DNA from: Marinomonas rhizomae
GTDB taxonomy: Bacteria; Pseudomonadota; Gammaproteobacteria; Pseudomonadales; Marinomonadaceae
Length of the DNA stretch: 64,000 bases
Reading direction: 5' to 3'
NCBI RefSeq assembly: GCF_003315485.1
Contig: NZ_QNSE01000003.1
Span: forward strand, 282,723-346,722
How positions within the stretch are numbered: position 1 is the first letter of the stretch; each line of letters begins with the position of its first letter. This document shows positions 25,558 through 35,876 of this stretch, in pieces. The notes beneath the pieces were generated by a model. It was not told where the DNA came from, searched no databases, and saw only the letters and a list, made by a program, of their open reading frames with translations. Made by a program: the position numbers and the translations under genes.

Positions 25558-28500
25558 ATGCAAACATTAATTGAGGCGGCTTTAGCTCGCTCTCGCACCG
25601 TAATGATGTTTTTCGTACTCATACTTATTATGGGCACGGTTTCTTATATAGAAATAGCGAAGGAAAGCGACCCTGATATTACGATTCCAATGGCTTATGT
25701 TTCAGTATCACTTGAAGGTATCTCGCCCGAAGACGCAGACAGCTTATTAGTTCACCCGCTAGAAAAAGAGTTAAAAGGATTAGAAGGGCTAAAGGAACTA
25801 AAATCTACTGCCTCAGAAGGTCATGCTTCGATCATGCTAGAGTTTGAATCTGGTGTTGATATTGACCAAGCGATTAGCGATGCTAAAGATAAGGTGGATC
25901 GAGCAAAAAGCGAGTTACCAGATGATGCAGACGAACCAACTGTCACAGAAATTAATCTTTCAACGTTTCCGGTATTACGCGTAAATTTATCAGGTAATGT
26001 CAGCTTTGCTACCCTTAGTCGTACGGCAAAAAATTTACAAGACTCTATTGAAGCAGTCGATGGCGTCTTAGAAGCCGAAATCAGTGGAGACCGTGATCAA
26101 CAAGCACAAATCATCATTCGCCCTGAGCAACTTGAATCGTATAATTTGTCATTATCGGATGTTGCTAACTTCGTTTCTGCCAACAATCGTTTGGTTGCTG
26201 CTGGCAATTTGGATACAGGTGCTGGGCGCTTTTCACTAAAGGTCCCAGGCCTACTTAAAACCAAGGAAGACATCCTTAACCTTCCCATTAAAGCCGATGG
26301 CGATCAGGTTGTGTTACTGGGCGATATTGCCACCGGTGAACTAACCTTTGAAGACCCAAGCAGTTATGCTCGCGTCGAAGGTAAACGCAGCATTACGCTT
26401 GCTGTGTCCAAGCGCGTTGGTGTTAATATCATCAATACCATTGAAGCGGTAAAAGCAACTGTAAAGAGCGAAAGCGAACAATGGCCTGATGGCATCGAAT
26501 ACAAGTTAACCGGTGATAAATCCACAGACATCGAGACTTCTCTAAACGACCTATTTAATAACGTTCTAGCAGCAACCTTGCTGGTAATGATCGTTATCGT
26601 ATGGGCACTTGGAGTACGGAGCGCTTTCTTAGTCGGCCTAGCTATTCCTGGCGCCTTCCTATCTGGTATTTTAATTCTCGATTTACAAGGCTACACCATC
26701 AACATGGTGGTACTTTTTGCCCTAATACTCAGTGTCGGCATGCTCGTTGACGGCGCCATTGTTGTTACCGAGTATGCAGATCGCAAACTAGCAGAAGGTG
26801 CTTCTAAGCGACAAGCCTACAGTGAAGCGGCAAAACGTATGGCATGGCCAATCACCGCTTCTACAGCGACCACTTTAGCCGTATTTATGCCATTACTTTT
26901 TTGGCCCGACATAGTCGGAGAGTTCATGCGCTTCATGCCCATTACCATCATAGCAACTCTGGCTTCGTCCTTGGTCATGGCACTAATAGTCTTACCGACC
27001 ATCGGTTCCATTATTGGTAAAAAAGGCGCATACACAGAAAAAACCATGCGCGCATTACGTATCACAGAAACGGGCGATCTGACCGAACTGACAGGCCCAA
27101 CCGGCTTCTATGGCAGAATGCTAACTCGTTTAGTTGAATACCCCGCTTGGGTTTTACTGTTCACTATTGTGTTACTTTTCAGTATTTTTGCTAGCTATGG
27201 ACAATTTGGCAAGGGTATTGAGTTTTTCCCCAATATCGAACCTGAATCCGCTAACCTAGATATACGCGCCCGCGGAGATCTATCTCTGAAAGAAAAAGAC
27301 GCACTGGTAAGGCAGGTAGAAAAGCAAGTGATTGGTACACCAGCATTAAAAAGTGTTGTGGTAACAACTTATGCCACACCAGGAAACAATGCTGCTCCTG
27401 ATAGTATTGGCTCAATCAGTATGGAATTTATCGATTGGTATAAACGAGAACCCGCTGGGGTCATATTGGATCAAATTAGGGAGAAAACCAAACAAATTTC
27501 CGGCATCGAAATCAGTGCAGAAAAAGAGCAAGGCGGACCACAATCGGGCGCAGATATTCAGCTACAGCTTAGCTCAAACTACTCTGATGCTCTTAATGTT
27601 GCCGCTGACGAAATCAGTAAACAACTTTTATCTAGAGACGAAATCATTACTGTTAGCGATGACAGGTCTCTCCCTGGAATTGAATGGCGTATCGATATCA
27701 ATCGCGAAGAAGCCAGCCGATATGGCGTCGACGTTAATAGCTTGGGGAATGTCATTAAACTGGTCACCACTGGTATAACTTTAAGTGATTTTTTACCAGA
27801 AGGGGCAGATGACAAAATTGATATCGTTTTACGCTATCCCGTAAATCAACGCAGCCTTGATCAACTGGATCAGCTACAGATCCCAACCAACCAAGGCAGC
27901 ATTCCTGCAAGTAACTTTATTCATCGCTACGCAGCACCAAAGCAAGGCATCATCAACAGAACCGATGGAAAGAAAACCATTAAAATAGATGCTGATGTAA
28001 AAGATGGTTTAGTCGTGGATGAAGTCATCAAAGCCATAAAAGTGAAACTAGACGCTGCTGGTATAGATAAATCCGTCAGCTATGAGTTTCGCGGCAACAC
28101 TGAAGACCAACAAAAATCCATGATCTTTTTGATCAAGGCATTTGGCGTCGCGTTTTTTATCATGGCGATTATTTTGGTGACTCAATTTAATAACTTCTTC
28201 CAATGTTTATTAATTCTGAGCGCCGTGGTTTTTTCGACTATGGGAGTGTTCATTGGCCTTATGGTCAAAGGGCAACCTTTCGGTATTGTAATGAGTGGCG
28301 TAGGTGTTATCGCTTTGGCAGGCATTGTTGTTAATAATAATATCGTTCTAATCGATACTTTCAACGGCCTACGTAAGCAAGGCATGATGGTACGAGAGGC
28401 CGCTATTAGAACAGGTGTTCAACGTCTAAGACCTGTCATGCTCACCACTATTACCACCATTCTCGGCTTAGTTCCTATGGTGTTTCAATTTAACATTGAT

Positions 28501-28770
28501 CTCGTGCACCAATCCTTTAGTATTGGTGCGCCATCTGCCCAGTGGTGGACACAATTATCTACAGCTATTGCAGGAGGACTCACTTTTGCAACGCCATTAA
28601 CACTCATTCTTACACCTTGCTTATTGGTTTTAGGTTACCGCCGCAAAGAACGAAAACAGCAGCAAGCACTAGAACAGCAAACGTCAGAAAAACAAGCACT
28701 GAAGAGCGAGCCAAAAAGCAAAGTGCTTGATGAAGTTGACTCTAGAAACAATATCAAAAAAGATAGTTAG
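25558..28770 (+). CDS. RND efflux pump inner-membrane permease
   Basis: A 1070-residue RND (AcrB-superfamily) proton antiporter: helix 1 at residues 12-30, a first large periplasmic loop, six helices at about 335-535 including the proton-relay region VGMLVDGAIVVTE, a second periplasmic loop, and five helices at about 870-1040 (GIVVNNNIVLIDTFN is the mirrored motif). It works with the adjacent adaptor to export compounds from the inner membrane or periplasm. The sequence is of the short-loop general AcrB/MexF superfamily and not of the metal (CusA) type as far as I can tell. Substrates are unknown. A strong terminator follows. Confidence 0.92.
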   Translation: MQTLIEAALARSRTVMMFFVLILIMGTVSYIEIAKESDPDITIPMAYVSVSLEGISPEDADSLLVHPLEKELKGLEGLKELKSTASEGHASIMLEFESGVDIDQAISDAKDKVDRAKSELPDDADEPTVTEINLSTFPVLRVNLSGNVSFATLSRTAKNLQDSIEAVDGVLEAEISGDRDQQAQIIIRPEQLESYNLSLSDVANFVSANNRLVAAGNLDTGAGRFSLKVPGLLKTKEDILNLPIKADGDQVVLLGDIATGELTFEDPSSYARVEGKRSITLAVSKRVGVNIINTIEAVKATVKSESEQWPDGIEYKLTGDKSTDIETSLNDLFNNVLAATLLVMIVIVWALGVRSAFLVGLAIPGAFLSGILILDLQGYTINMVVLFALILSVGMLVDGAIVVTEYADRKLAEGASKRQAYSEAAKRMAWPITASTATTLAVFMPLLFWPDIVGEFMRFMPITIIATLASSLVMALIVLPTIGSIIGKKGAYTEKTMRALRITETGDLTELTGPTGFYGRMLTRLVEYPAWVLLFTIVLLFSIFASYGQFGKGIEFFPNIEPESANLDIRARGDLSLKEKDALVRQVEKQVIGTPALKSVVVTTYATPGNNAAPDSIGSISMEFIDWYKREPAGVILDQIREKTKQISGIEISAEKEQGGPQSGADIQLQLSSNYSDALNVAADEISKQLLSRDEIITVSDDRSLPGIEWRIDINREEASRYGVDVNSLGNVIKLVTTGITLSDFLPEGADDKIDIVLRYPVNQRSLDQLDQLQIPTNQGSIPASNFIHRYAAPKQGIINRTDGKKTIKIDADVKDGLVVDEVIKAIKVKLDAAGIDKSVSYEFRGNTEDQQKSMIFLIKAFGVAFFIMAIILVTQFNNFFQCLLILSAVVFSTMGVFIGLMVKGQPFGIVMSGVGVIALAGIVVNNNIVLIDTFNGLRKQGMMVREAAIRTGVQRLRPVMLTTITTILGLVPMVFQFNIDLVHQSFSIGAPSAQWWTQLSTAIAGGLTFATPLTLILTPCLLVLGYRRKERKQQQALEQQTSEKQALKSEPKSKVLDEVDSRNNIKKDS

Positions 28771-28783
28771 AATTGTCATCAAA

Positions 28784-28817
28784 AAAGCGGATTTAGAGCA
28801 TATTCTAAATCCGCTTT
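28784..28817. terminator. Bidirectional terminator between RND pump and metZ
   Basis: A perfect 14-base stem (core AAAGCGGATTTAGA with its complement) and a 6-base loop, with A-runs on the left and T-runs on the right. It lies 13 bases after the pump stop codon and 27 bases from the end of metZ. Confidence 0.9.
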
Positions 28818-28844
28818 CTTTGTTATCACTAGTTACTAATAAAC

Positions 28845-30020
28845 TTAGATCAATTGGTCTAGTGCAGCTTTAACATCGGCAATAATATCATCAATATCTT
28901 CCAGGCCGACAGAAACACGAATTAAGCCTTCCGTAATGCCCGCTTTAGCTTTTTCATCGTCTGTTAAGCGTCCATGAGTGGTAGTAGCTGGATGAGTTAC
29001 CAGAGTCTTAGTATCTCCTAAATTACCTGTGATGGACATTAACTTGGCAGCATTGATAACAGACCAAGCGGCCTTGCGGCCACCCTCAACTTCAAACGAC
29101 AACAAGCCACCAAAATCTTTTTGCTGCTGTTTAGCCAGCTCATGATATTTATGGCCCGGCAACCCACCGTAATTGACTTTAACCACTTTAGGGTGAGCGT
29201 CCAAAAATGTAGCTAGCTTCATAGCATTAGCCGAATGAGCTGTCATACGCAAAGATAAGGTCTCAAGGCCATTCAACAACACCCAAGCATTAAATGGGCT
29301 CATGCATGGACCAGCACTACGCATAAAAGCGGTGAAAACATTGACGATCTCTTGACTCGCAATTAAAGCGCCGCCCAAACAGCGACCCTGGCCATCAATA
29401 AACTTCGTGGCTGATTGCATGACAATATCTGCACCCTGTGTCAAAGGATTCTGCAAAGCAGGCGTTGCCAACACGGTATCAACACACAGCAAAGCCCCTT
29501 TGGCATGAGCTAATGCCGCCACGCGAGCAACATCTACTACTTCATAAAGTGGGTTGGATGGCGTTTCGAAATAACAGAAGCGTGTATCTTCATTAATTGC
29601 CTCTTCCCATGCAGCATAATCTGTTGCGTCAACATACAGCACTTCCACACCAAACTTCGCAGTATAGGCATTAAAAAATTTCACGGTTGAACCAAAGATA
29701 TTACGTGAGCAAACTACACGGTCACCTGCTTGTAACAGACTGTATGCCAGCGTCATTAACGCCGCCATACCAGAGCTTGTTGCAATTGCGGCTTCGCCTT
29801 TTTCAAGAGTCGCTAGACGTTTTTCAAATAACTCAACCGTCGGGTTAGTAAAACGAGAATAAACGTTACCATCTTCATCACCAGAAAACTTACCTGCCGC
29901 CTCTTCTGCGCTGGCATAAGCAAAGCTCGAGGTCATAAAAATGGCTTCGCTGTTTTCTTGCTCTTGTGTTTGACGAATACCTGCACGAATCGCATTCGTT
30001 GCGTCTTTATAATCAGCCAT
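28845..30020 (-). CDS. metZ: O-succinylhomoserine sulfhydrylase
   Basis: A 391-residue PLP enzyme of the Cys/Met metabolism family, forming homocysteine from O-succinylhomoserine and sulfide in the cytoplasm. Visible motifs are YSRFTNPTV, ATSSGMAAL, the VDTVLATPALQNPL loop, and the PLP-lysine segment SATKFIDGQGRCLGG. I start it at the ATG at 30020, with GGAG seven bases upstream; the frame opens further to 30065 without support. The identity as MetZ, instead of cystathionine gamma-synthase, rests on similarity and on its place directly after purF, as in Pseudomonas. A strong terminator separates it from purF, so it probably has its own promoter. Confidence 0.9.
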   Translation of the reverse strand: MADYKDATNAIRAGIRQTQEQENSEAIFMTSSFAYASAEEAAGKFSGDEDGNVYSRFTNPTVELFEKRLATLEKGEAAIATSSGMAALMTLAYSLLQAGDRVVCSRNIFGSTVKFFNAYTAKFGVEVLYVDATDYAAWEEAINEDTRFCYFETPSNPLYEVVDVARVAALAHAKGALLCVDTVLATPALQNPLTQGADIVMQSATKFIDGQGRCLGGALIASQEIVNVFTAFMRSAGPCMSPFNAWVLLNGLETLSLRMTAHSANAMKLATFLDAHPKVVKVNYGGLPGHKYHELAKQQQKDFGGLLSFEVEGGRKAAWSVINAAKLMSITGNLGDTKTLVTHPATTTHGRLTDDEKAKAGITEGLIRVSVGLEDIDDIIADVKAALDQLI

Positions 30021-30063
30021 TACTTTACTCCAAACCTCTTTCCAAAAATGATTATCCAAAAAC

Positions 30064-30092
30064 AACTAAGCCAGGCGTGACCTGGCTTAGTT
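30064..30092 (-). terminator. Terminator of the cvpA-purF transcript
   Basis: AACTAAGCCAGG and its exact complement form a 12-base stem over a 5-base loop, followed on the minus strand by GTTTTT. It lies between purF and metZ. Confidence 0.9.
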
Positions 30093-30118
30093 TCATCCGT
30101 CACGAGATAATATAAACA

Positions 30119-31624
30119 CTACATAGGGTGCATCATATCGCTGGCTTGGTCTTCAGCCGTCACTTTATTTAAGTCATTACGGGCGCCTTCAATACCTTCT
30201 AGATACGCAGCATCAATATTGCCTGTAATGTATTTTGCATCAAACACAGATGTATCAAACTCACGAACATCTGAGTGTTTTTCATCAATGCATGCATCAA
30301 TCAAATCTTGTAAATCTTGGAATATTAACTTATCCGCACCTATTAATTCACAGATTTCATCGACATTGCGATCATGAGCAATCAGCTCTTTAGCCGCAGG
30401 CATATCAATACCATACACATTAGGATAACGAACTTCTGGAGCAGCAGAAGCGATGTACACCTTCTTCGCGCCAGCTTCTCTTGCCATTTCGATAATCTCT
30501 TTACTCGTGGTACCACGAACAATTGAATCATCAACTAACAAAACCGTTTTATCTTTAAACTCAAACGGTACCGGATTCAACTTCTGACGGACAGACTTCT
30601 TACGAATAGCCTGACCTGGCATGATAAAGGTACGACCAATATAGCGATTTTTGACCAGACCTTCACGAAACGGAATATTTAATGCTTGAGCAATCTGTAA
30701 CGCCGCCGTTCGGCTTGTATCAGGAATTGGAATAACCACATCGATATCATGATCTTTCCATTCACGCTGAATTTTTTCTGCAAGACGATCCCCCATATTG
30801 ATACGCGCTTTGTAGACAGAAATACTGTCAATAACGGTATCTGGACGAGCAAAGTACACATATTCAAATAAACATGGACGGGCGACTTTTTTCGGCGTGC
30901 ACTGACGAACATGAACATTATGCTTTAGGTCAAAAAAGATTGCTTCACCTGGCTGAATATCACGTTCGATTTTAAACCCCGCAGCATCCAGTGCAACACT
31001 TTCAGATGCAACCATATATTCGATACCAGTGTCTGTCTGACGAGAGCCATAAATCAAAGGACGAATACCATCTGGATCACGGAAAGCTAAAATACCATAA
31101 CCAGTAATCAAGGCAACAACCGCATAGCCGCCTTCGATACGCTTATAAACACGCTCAAGCGCATTAAAGATATCTTCTGGTGATGGAACTAACTTTCCTT
31201 CTTCATGAAGCTCATGAGCCAAAACATTGACCAGAACTTCTGAATCAGAAGTGGTGTTTATATGACGCAGATCAGATTCAAATACTTCCTGCTTTAATTT
31301 TCCGGTATTTGTTAGGTTGCCATTATGCGCAAGTGAAATACCGTAGGGAGAGTTAACATAGAAAGGTTGAGCTTCTGCTGAACTAGATGTTCCTGCTGTT
31401 GGATAACGGACATGGCCAATACCTATGTTACCGTGTAGTTTTTTCATATGACGAGTGCGAAAGACCTCACTCACCGGACCATTGTCTTTGCGTAAACATA
31501 ATCGTCCGTTATGGCTTGTAACCATACCCGCAGCATCTTGCCCACGATGCTGAAGAAGGGTTAACGCATCAAAAATTGCTTGGTTAACCACAGACGTGCC
31601 TACGACACCAACGATACCACACAT
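30119..31624 (-). CDS. purF: Amidophosphoribosyltransferase
   Basis: A 501-residue enzyme that makes 5-phosphoribosylamine from PRPP and glutamine, the first step of purine synthesis. The N-terminal class II glutaminase begins MCGIVGVVG, with Cys2 exposed after Met removal as the nucleophile, followed by [11 protein letters not shown] and HNGNLTN. The phosphoribosyltransferase half has the PRPP motif [14 protein letters not shown] near residue 365. Length matches the E. coli enzyme (505). It lies 77 bases after cvpA, the same pairing seen in most gammaproteobacteria, and is followed by a terminator. Confidence 0.96.
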   Translation of the reverse strand: MCGIVGVVGTSVVNQAIFDALTLLQHRGQDAAGMVTSHNGRLCLRKDNGPVSEVFRTRHMKKLHGNIGIGHVRYPTAGTSSSAEAQPFYVNSPYGISLAHNGNLTNTGKLKQEVFESDLRHINTTSDSEVLVNVLAHELHEEGKLVPSPEDIFNALERVYKRIEGGYAVVALITGYGILAFRDPDGIRPLIYGSRQTDTGIEYMVASESVALDAAGFKIERDIQPGEAIFFDLKHNVHVRQCTPKKVARPCLFEYVYFARPDTVIDSISVYKARINMGDRLAEKIQREWKDHDIDVVIPIPDTSRTAALQIAQALNIPFREGLVKNRYIGRTFIMPGQAIRKKSVRQKLNPVPFEFKDKTVLLVDDSIVRGTTSKEIIEMAREAGAKKVYIASAAPEVRYPNVYGIDMPAAKELIAHDRNVDEICELIGADKLIFQDLQDLIDACIDEKHSDVREFDTSVFDAKYITGNIDAAYLEGIEGARNDLNKVTAEDQASDMMHPM

Positions 31625-31701
31625 GTTCTAGATCCTCGTGTTGGGGAATTGCGACAAACGCCGCAAAGGTTCTTTATCTATTTGGTTGCTATTTCGAGCA
31701 A

Positions 31702-32235
31702 CTAATTTCCAAGGGCGCGGTCAATGAGAGACGAATCCACAAGATCCGAGCTCTTGCCTAACATATCACGCGTCCAGTCATTCAACTGACCCAATTGAGG
31801 GATCAATTGTGAAGTTTTCCAAAACTCTGTTTGTTCTATCGCTGGACTCAAGCTCAACAAAGAAACAAAAGCTACAACAATCAAACTACCACGGGCAAAG
31901 CCAAACAGCATACCCAGAACTCTATCCGTACTCGTCAACCCCGTTACTTGGATCAGAGATCCCAGTAAAAAACTAACCAATACCCCGACCACTAAAGTAG
32001 CGATAAATAGAGAAACAAAAGAAACGATATAGCGAATCTGATCATTTTGAACCTGATCAACCAGCAGCACCTGCATTTGATCTGAAAACTTTACAGACAC
32101 GACAAAAGCAACAACCCAGGTTAAAAGTGATAAGACCTCTTTTACAAAACCTCTCTTCAAACTCAAAAGAGTAGAAAGAACCACTACTGCAATGATTAAC
32201 CAATCAATGGTCGACATTGAATTTACTTGTTCCAT
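31702..32235 (-). CDS. cvpA: CvpA family membrane protein
   Basis: A 177-residue inner-membrane protein with four hydrophobic segments and the family start DWLIIAVVVLSTLLSLKRGFVKEVLSLLTWV. CvpA is required for colicin V production and is linked to envelope and bile-salt stress, without a firm biochemical role. The start at 32235 is supported by GAGG six bases upstream; an internal ATG six codons on has no ribosome site. It sits between the SPOR-domain gene and purF, the conserved position. Confidence 0.92.
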   Translation of the reverse strand: MEQVNSMSTIDWLIIAVVVLSTLLSLKRGFVKEVLSLLTWVVAFVVSVKFSDQMQVLLVDQVQNDQIRYIVSFVSLFIATLVVGVLVSFLLGSLIQVTGLTSTDRVLGMLFGFARGSLIVVAFVSLLSLSPAIEQTEFWKTSQLIPQLGQLNDWTRDMLGKSSDLVDSSLIDRALGN

Positions 32236-32310
32236 GTATACCTCTAAAAATCGCCGCGAAGTTTAACAGATGCCTGTGATTTTCCAAATACAGAGACACC
32301 ATTCCTTGGA

Positions 32311-32904
32311 CTAATTCACTGAATATTTAACGACAATGCCGTTTAAACTAAATTTTTTCTTAATCTCTTCACGCATTCTTTCTGAGGTTTCTCGTTTGAA
32401 CTCAGGACCAACATAGACTTTATAAAGTGAATTGGTCGTCAAACTATATGCTTCGTACTTTGCACCTTTAAGCTTTTCGACCAAACGAACTGAATTATCT
32501 TTGCTTTTAAAGGTGGCAATTTGAAGCGTCCAACGATCAGCGATAGGAGCAGGCGTGGATTTCTTCACTGATTCTTTCTCAGCAGATTTCACTTCCGCCT
32601 CGGTAGAATTCGGTGATTCTTTCTTAGTAATATTTGCAACGTCTTTCGCCGATTGAGGAAGGGGAATTAAACGAATATCTTCTGCTGCGCCATCCTCACC
32701 AACAGACGTTTCAATTGGCAAACTATCAACAGGCTGAACCGGAGCAATGTCAACAATAGGAAACGCTGGAGGAGTAGTGACTTGAACCTGAACATCTAAT
32801 TCTGCAGGACGTTCACCATCTAAAATCAATGGCAATATTATTGCGGCTGATAACACCATAATACCAGCACCAATAAGTCTGTATGTAACCCTTCTATCTA
32901 TCAT
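32311..32904 (-). CDS. SPOR-domain membrane protein (DedD-like)
   Basis: A 197-residue single-pass inner-membrane protein: a short cytoplasmic start, a hydrophobic helix at residues 9-28, a Pro/Ser/Glu-rich periplasmic linker (about 30-118), and a SPOR domain at about 120-197 (RWTLQIATFKSKDNSVRLVEKLKG, SLYKVYVGPE). SPOR domains bind denuded septal peptidoglycan, so a role at the division site, as for DedD, is likely. It occupies the dedD locus between folC and cvpA, three bases after folC, probably in one transcript. Confidence 0.87.
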   Translation of the reverse strand: MIDRRVTYRLIGAGIMVLSAAIILPLILDGERPAELDVQVQVTTPPAFPIVDIAPVQPVDSLPIETSVGEDGAAEDIRLIPLPQSAKDVANITKKESPNSTEAEVKSAEKESVKKSTPAPIADRWTLQIATFKSKDNSVRLVEKLKGAKYEAYSLTTNSLYKVYVGPEFKRETSERMREEIKKKFSLNGIVVKYSVN

Positions 32905-32907
32905 AAA

Positions 32908-34164
32908 TCACTCTTTCGATTGATTAAGCGCCAAATAATCCGACACAGTTACAAAGGAGCCAAACACAATCACTGAGCGCTGTTCTGCTTCCGCTTTGAC
33001 CATTGCCGCACTCAAAGCGTCACCAACAGAATGAAAGGCCATTGCGTTTGAAGCAAGATTGGGCGAACTATGCTCTATATGCTTGATCAGCTCTTCTGCC
33101 TTAGCTCCACGTGACCCAGCTAAATCGCTACAAAACCAACCAGAAAAACGGTTCGCAAGATGCGTCATCACAGAGGCTATGTCTTTGTCTTTCAACATAC
33201 CACAGACAGCAACAGGCTTGCGCGGTAAGCTAGCAATACGATTAGCAAGCTCAATGGCAGCTTCAGGGTTATGGGCAACATCAATATACACGTCAGGAGA
33301 AGCGGCAACTTTCTGAAAGCGCCCCATTAGCTGGACATGACTAAACAGAGCGGCCAAATCAGCATGAGTCGGAGACAGCTCCATATAAACCAGAGTCGCA
33401 ATTACAGTCGCCGCGTTTTGTAGCGGTAAAGATGGAACCGGCAAGTTTTCATAACACACACCATTGCCAGTCCATGACCAAGAATTTTCACCTAACTCGA
33501 AGCGAAAATCACACCCTTTCTGACGCAAGTTTGCCCCGATTTCTAATGCTGTACTAGCAATAGTAGGAGGAGGATTCACGACACCACTAATGAGTAACTT
33601 ATCTTTTCTCGCAATACCGGTTTTTTCTCGAGCTATAATATCAAGATCATCACCCAACCAATCAATGTGATCCAAGGAAATAGAAGTGACTACTGCGACA
33701 TCAGTATCGATCATATTAACTGAATCTAAACGCCCTCCTAACCCCACTTCAAGTACCCAATAATCCAAATTAGATTGCTCAAAAACCCATAAGGCTGCAA
33801 GCGTGCTGAATTCGAAATACGTTAAGCTGACGCCTTCACGCGCCGCTTCAACTGCCTCAAAAGCTCGACATATAATATCGTCATTACAAGGAGCATCATT
33901 TAGAGCGATACGCTCATTGAAAGCAAGAAAGTGAGGGGAAGTATAGGTGCCAACAGAGTAGTTTTGGGAACACAAATATTGAGTCAGCATGGCACAGGTT
34001 GACCCTTTACCATTCGTGCCAGCAACAGTGATCACTTTGCCCTTAGGTCTAGATAAGTTCAACCGAGCTAATACGGTATTTCCCCTGTTTAGACCTAACT
34101 CTATTTCAGAAGGGTGCTGACTCTCAATATATGAAAGCCAGCTAGCTAATGACGTGTGCGTCAT
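32908..34164 (-). CDS. folC: Bifunctional folylpolyglutamate/dihydrofolate synthase
   Basis: A 418-residue Mur-ligase-type enzyme that adds glutamate to dihydropteroate and to tetrahydrofolates, using ATP. The P-loop VAGTNGKGSTCAML is near residue 45, the GTYTSPHF motif follows, and DHIDWLGDD is the conserved central motif (DH..LG). The C-terminal domain holds DVAHNPEA. Length matches E. coli FolC (422). It starts four bases after accD and ends three bases before the SPOR gene, so it is part of the accD-folC-dedD-cvpA-purF run. Confidence 0.94.
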   Translation of the reverse strand: MTHTSLASWLSYIESQHPSEIELGLNRGNTVLARLNLSRPKGKVITVAGTNGKGSTCAMLTQYLCSQNYSVGTYTSPHFLAFNERIALNDAPCNDDIICRAFEAVEAAREGVSLTYFEFSTLAALWVFEQSNLDYWVLEVGLGGRLDSVNMIDTDVAVVTSISLDHIDWLGDDLDIIAREKTGIARKDKLLISGVVNPPPTIASTALEIGANLRQKGCDFRFELGENSWSWTGNGVCYENLPVPSLPLQNAATVIATLVYMELSPTHADLAALFSHVQLMGRFQKVAASPDVYIDVAHNPEAAIELANRIASLPRKPVAVCGMLKDKDIASVMTHLANRFSGWFCSDLAGSRGAKAEELIKHIEHSSPNLASNAMAFHSVGDALSAAMVKAEAEQRSVIVFGSFVTVSDYLALNQSKE

Positions 34165-34168
34165 TTAA

Positions 34169-35038
34169 TTAAGCAACCTTATTTTCAGTAAGCAAAGACA
34201 GGATATTGAATAGGCGATTACGCATTTCATCACGTTTGATAATCATATCCAACGCACCTTTATCCAACAAAAACTCACTACGCTGGAAACCTTCTGGTAG
34301 TTTTTCACGAACAGTTTGCTCGATAACACGAGGGCCAGCAAAACCGATTAAAGCATTTGGTTCAGCAACATTTAAATCACCAAGCATAGCAAGAGAAGCG
34401 GATACACCACCAAACACAGGATCCGTCATCACAGATATGTAGGGAATACCTTCTTGCTTCATGCGCTCCAAACCAGCACTGGTTTTAGCCATCTGCATCA
34501 AAGAAATAAGGGCTTCTTGCATTCGGGCTCCGCCACTAGCAGAAAAACATACAAGAGGAATACGCTTTTCTAAGCAAACATTAACCGCTTGAATAAATCG
34601 TTCACCGACAATAGCCCCCATAGAACCGCCTAAGAAGCTAAATTCAAATGCTACAGCCACTACCGGCATACCATTTAAAGCACCTTGCATCGCAACCAAA
34701 GCATCTTTTTCACCCGTTGCTTTCTGAGCATCGGCAATACGATCTTTATAGCGCTTAGAGTCTTTAAATTTCAACTTATCTTCAGGTTCAAGGTGAGCGG
34801 CGATTTCATGGCGACCTTCTTTATCCAAGAAAATATCTAAACGACGACGCGCGCCAACACGCAAGTGATGATTACATTTAGGGCAAACATCGAGATTTTT
34901 CTCTAACTCTGGGCGATACAAAACGTTTTCACATTTTGGACATTTCTTCCAAAGACCTTCAGGCACGCTACCTGCAGTTGCGCGCTTCGATTCGCTACGC
35001 ACAATGGAAGGTACAAATTTATCTAACCAGCTACTCAT
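34169..35038 (-). CDS. accD: Acetyl-CoA carboxylase carboxyltransferase subunit beta
   Basis: A 289-residue subunit that, with AccA, transfers the carboxyl group from biotin to acetyl-CoA to make malonyl-CoA for fatty acid synthesis. The N-terminal zinc ribbon is intact (C33, C36, C52, C55), and the crotonase-type core has [20 protein letters not shown] and [21 protein letters not shown]. Length is normal for the family. It follows trpA by 31 bases and precedes folC by 4. Confidence 0.95.
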   Translation of the reverse strand: MSSWLDKFVPSIVRSESKRATAGSVPEGLWKKCPKCENVLYRPELEKNLDVCPKCNHHLRVGARRRLDIFLDKEGRHEIAAHLEPEDKLKFKDSKRYKDRIADAQKATGEKDALVAMQGALNGMPVVAVAFEFSFLGGSMGAIVGERFIQAVNVCLEKRIPLVCFSASGGARMQEALISLMQMAKTSAGLERMKQEGIPYISVMTDPVFGGVSASLAMLGDLNVAEPNALIGFAGPRVIEQTVREKLPEGFQRSEFLLDKGALDMIIKRDEMRNRLFNILSLLTENKVA

Positions 35039-35069
35039 TTACTTCTCCACATTACTCGTTTGCTACCGC

Positions 35070-35876
35070 TTAAGCATCCATCTCATTGCGCATAGGCAAT
35101 AAAATAGTACGTAAAGCGTCAGCCACATATTCTTTTTGATGATCTTTATTCTCAGCGATAGCATTCACTAATACACTACCAACAATGACGCCATCAGCAC
35201 ATTTACTTACTGCTGCTGCAGTTTTTGCATCACGTATACCAAAACCGACCCCAATAGGTAAGGAGGTAATTTCACGTAATGAATCCACATGTTTTTTAAC
35301 ACTTTCAACATCTAGTTCAGCAGAACCGGTTACCCCTTTCACTGAAACGTAGTACACATACCCTGAAGCCAAATCACAAATTTTCTTTGCTCGCTCCGGT
35401 GTTGTCGTAGGTGATAGCAAATAAATAAGATCTATCTCGTTCTTTCGGAAGCATTCTACTACATCTGTCGCCTCTTCAGGAGTCAGATCTACTAATAAAA
35501 TGCCATCAACGCCCGCTTCTTTTGCTGCATCAGAAAATGCCTGGTAACCAAAAAACTCGATTGGGTTCAAATATCCCATCAAAACGACCGGCGTTGTTGT
35601 ATTGCCTAGTCTAAATTCAGAGATGATTTGCAGCACTTTTTTGACGCTGGTTCCTGCGGCTAAGCTTCGTTCACAAGCCAATTGAATCACTGGACCATCA
35701 GCCATAGGGTCTGAAAAAGGCATGCCGATTTCAATAACATCCGCTCCAGATTCTACCAAAGCATTCATTAAGGTCACTGTAGATTCAGGATTAGGGTCTC
35801 CAGCTGTGATATACGGAATGAGCGCCTTTTTACCAGATTTTTCTAAATTTTCAAAACATTGTTTAATGCAACTCAT
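35070..35876 (-). CDS. trpA: Tryptophan synthase alpha subunit
   Basis: A 268-residue TIM-barrel subunit that splits indole-3-glycerol phosphate to indole, passed through a tunnel to TrpB. The catalytic Glu and Asp are in [16 protein letters not shown], the phosphate-binding [11 protein letters not shown] lies near residue 215, and [10 protein letters not shown] is the flexible loop 6. Its ATG overlaps the trpB stop by four bases (ATGA), so translation of the two complex subunits is coupled. Confidence 0.95.
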   Translation of the reverse strand: MSCIKQCFENLEKSGKKALIPYITAGDPNPESTVTLMNALVESGADVIEIGMPFSDPMADGPVIQLACERSLAAGTSVKKVLQIISEFRLGNTTTPVVLMGYLNPIEFFGYQAFSDAAKEAGVDGILLVDLTPEEATDVVECFRKNEIDLIYLLSPTTTPERAKKICDLASGYVYYVSVKGVTGSAELDVESVKKHVDSLREITSLPIGVGFGIRDAKTAAAVSKCADGVIVGSVLVNAIAENKDHQKEYVADALRTILLPMRNEMDA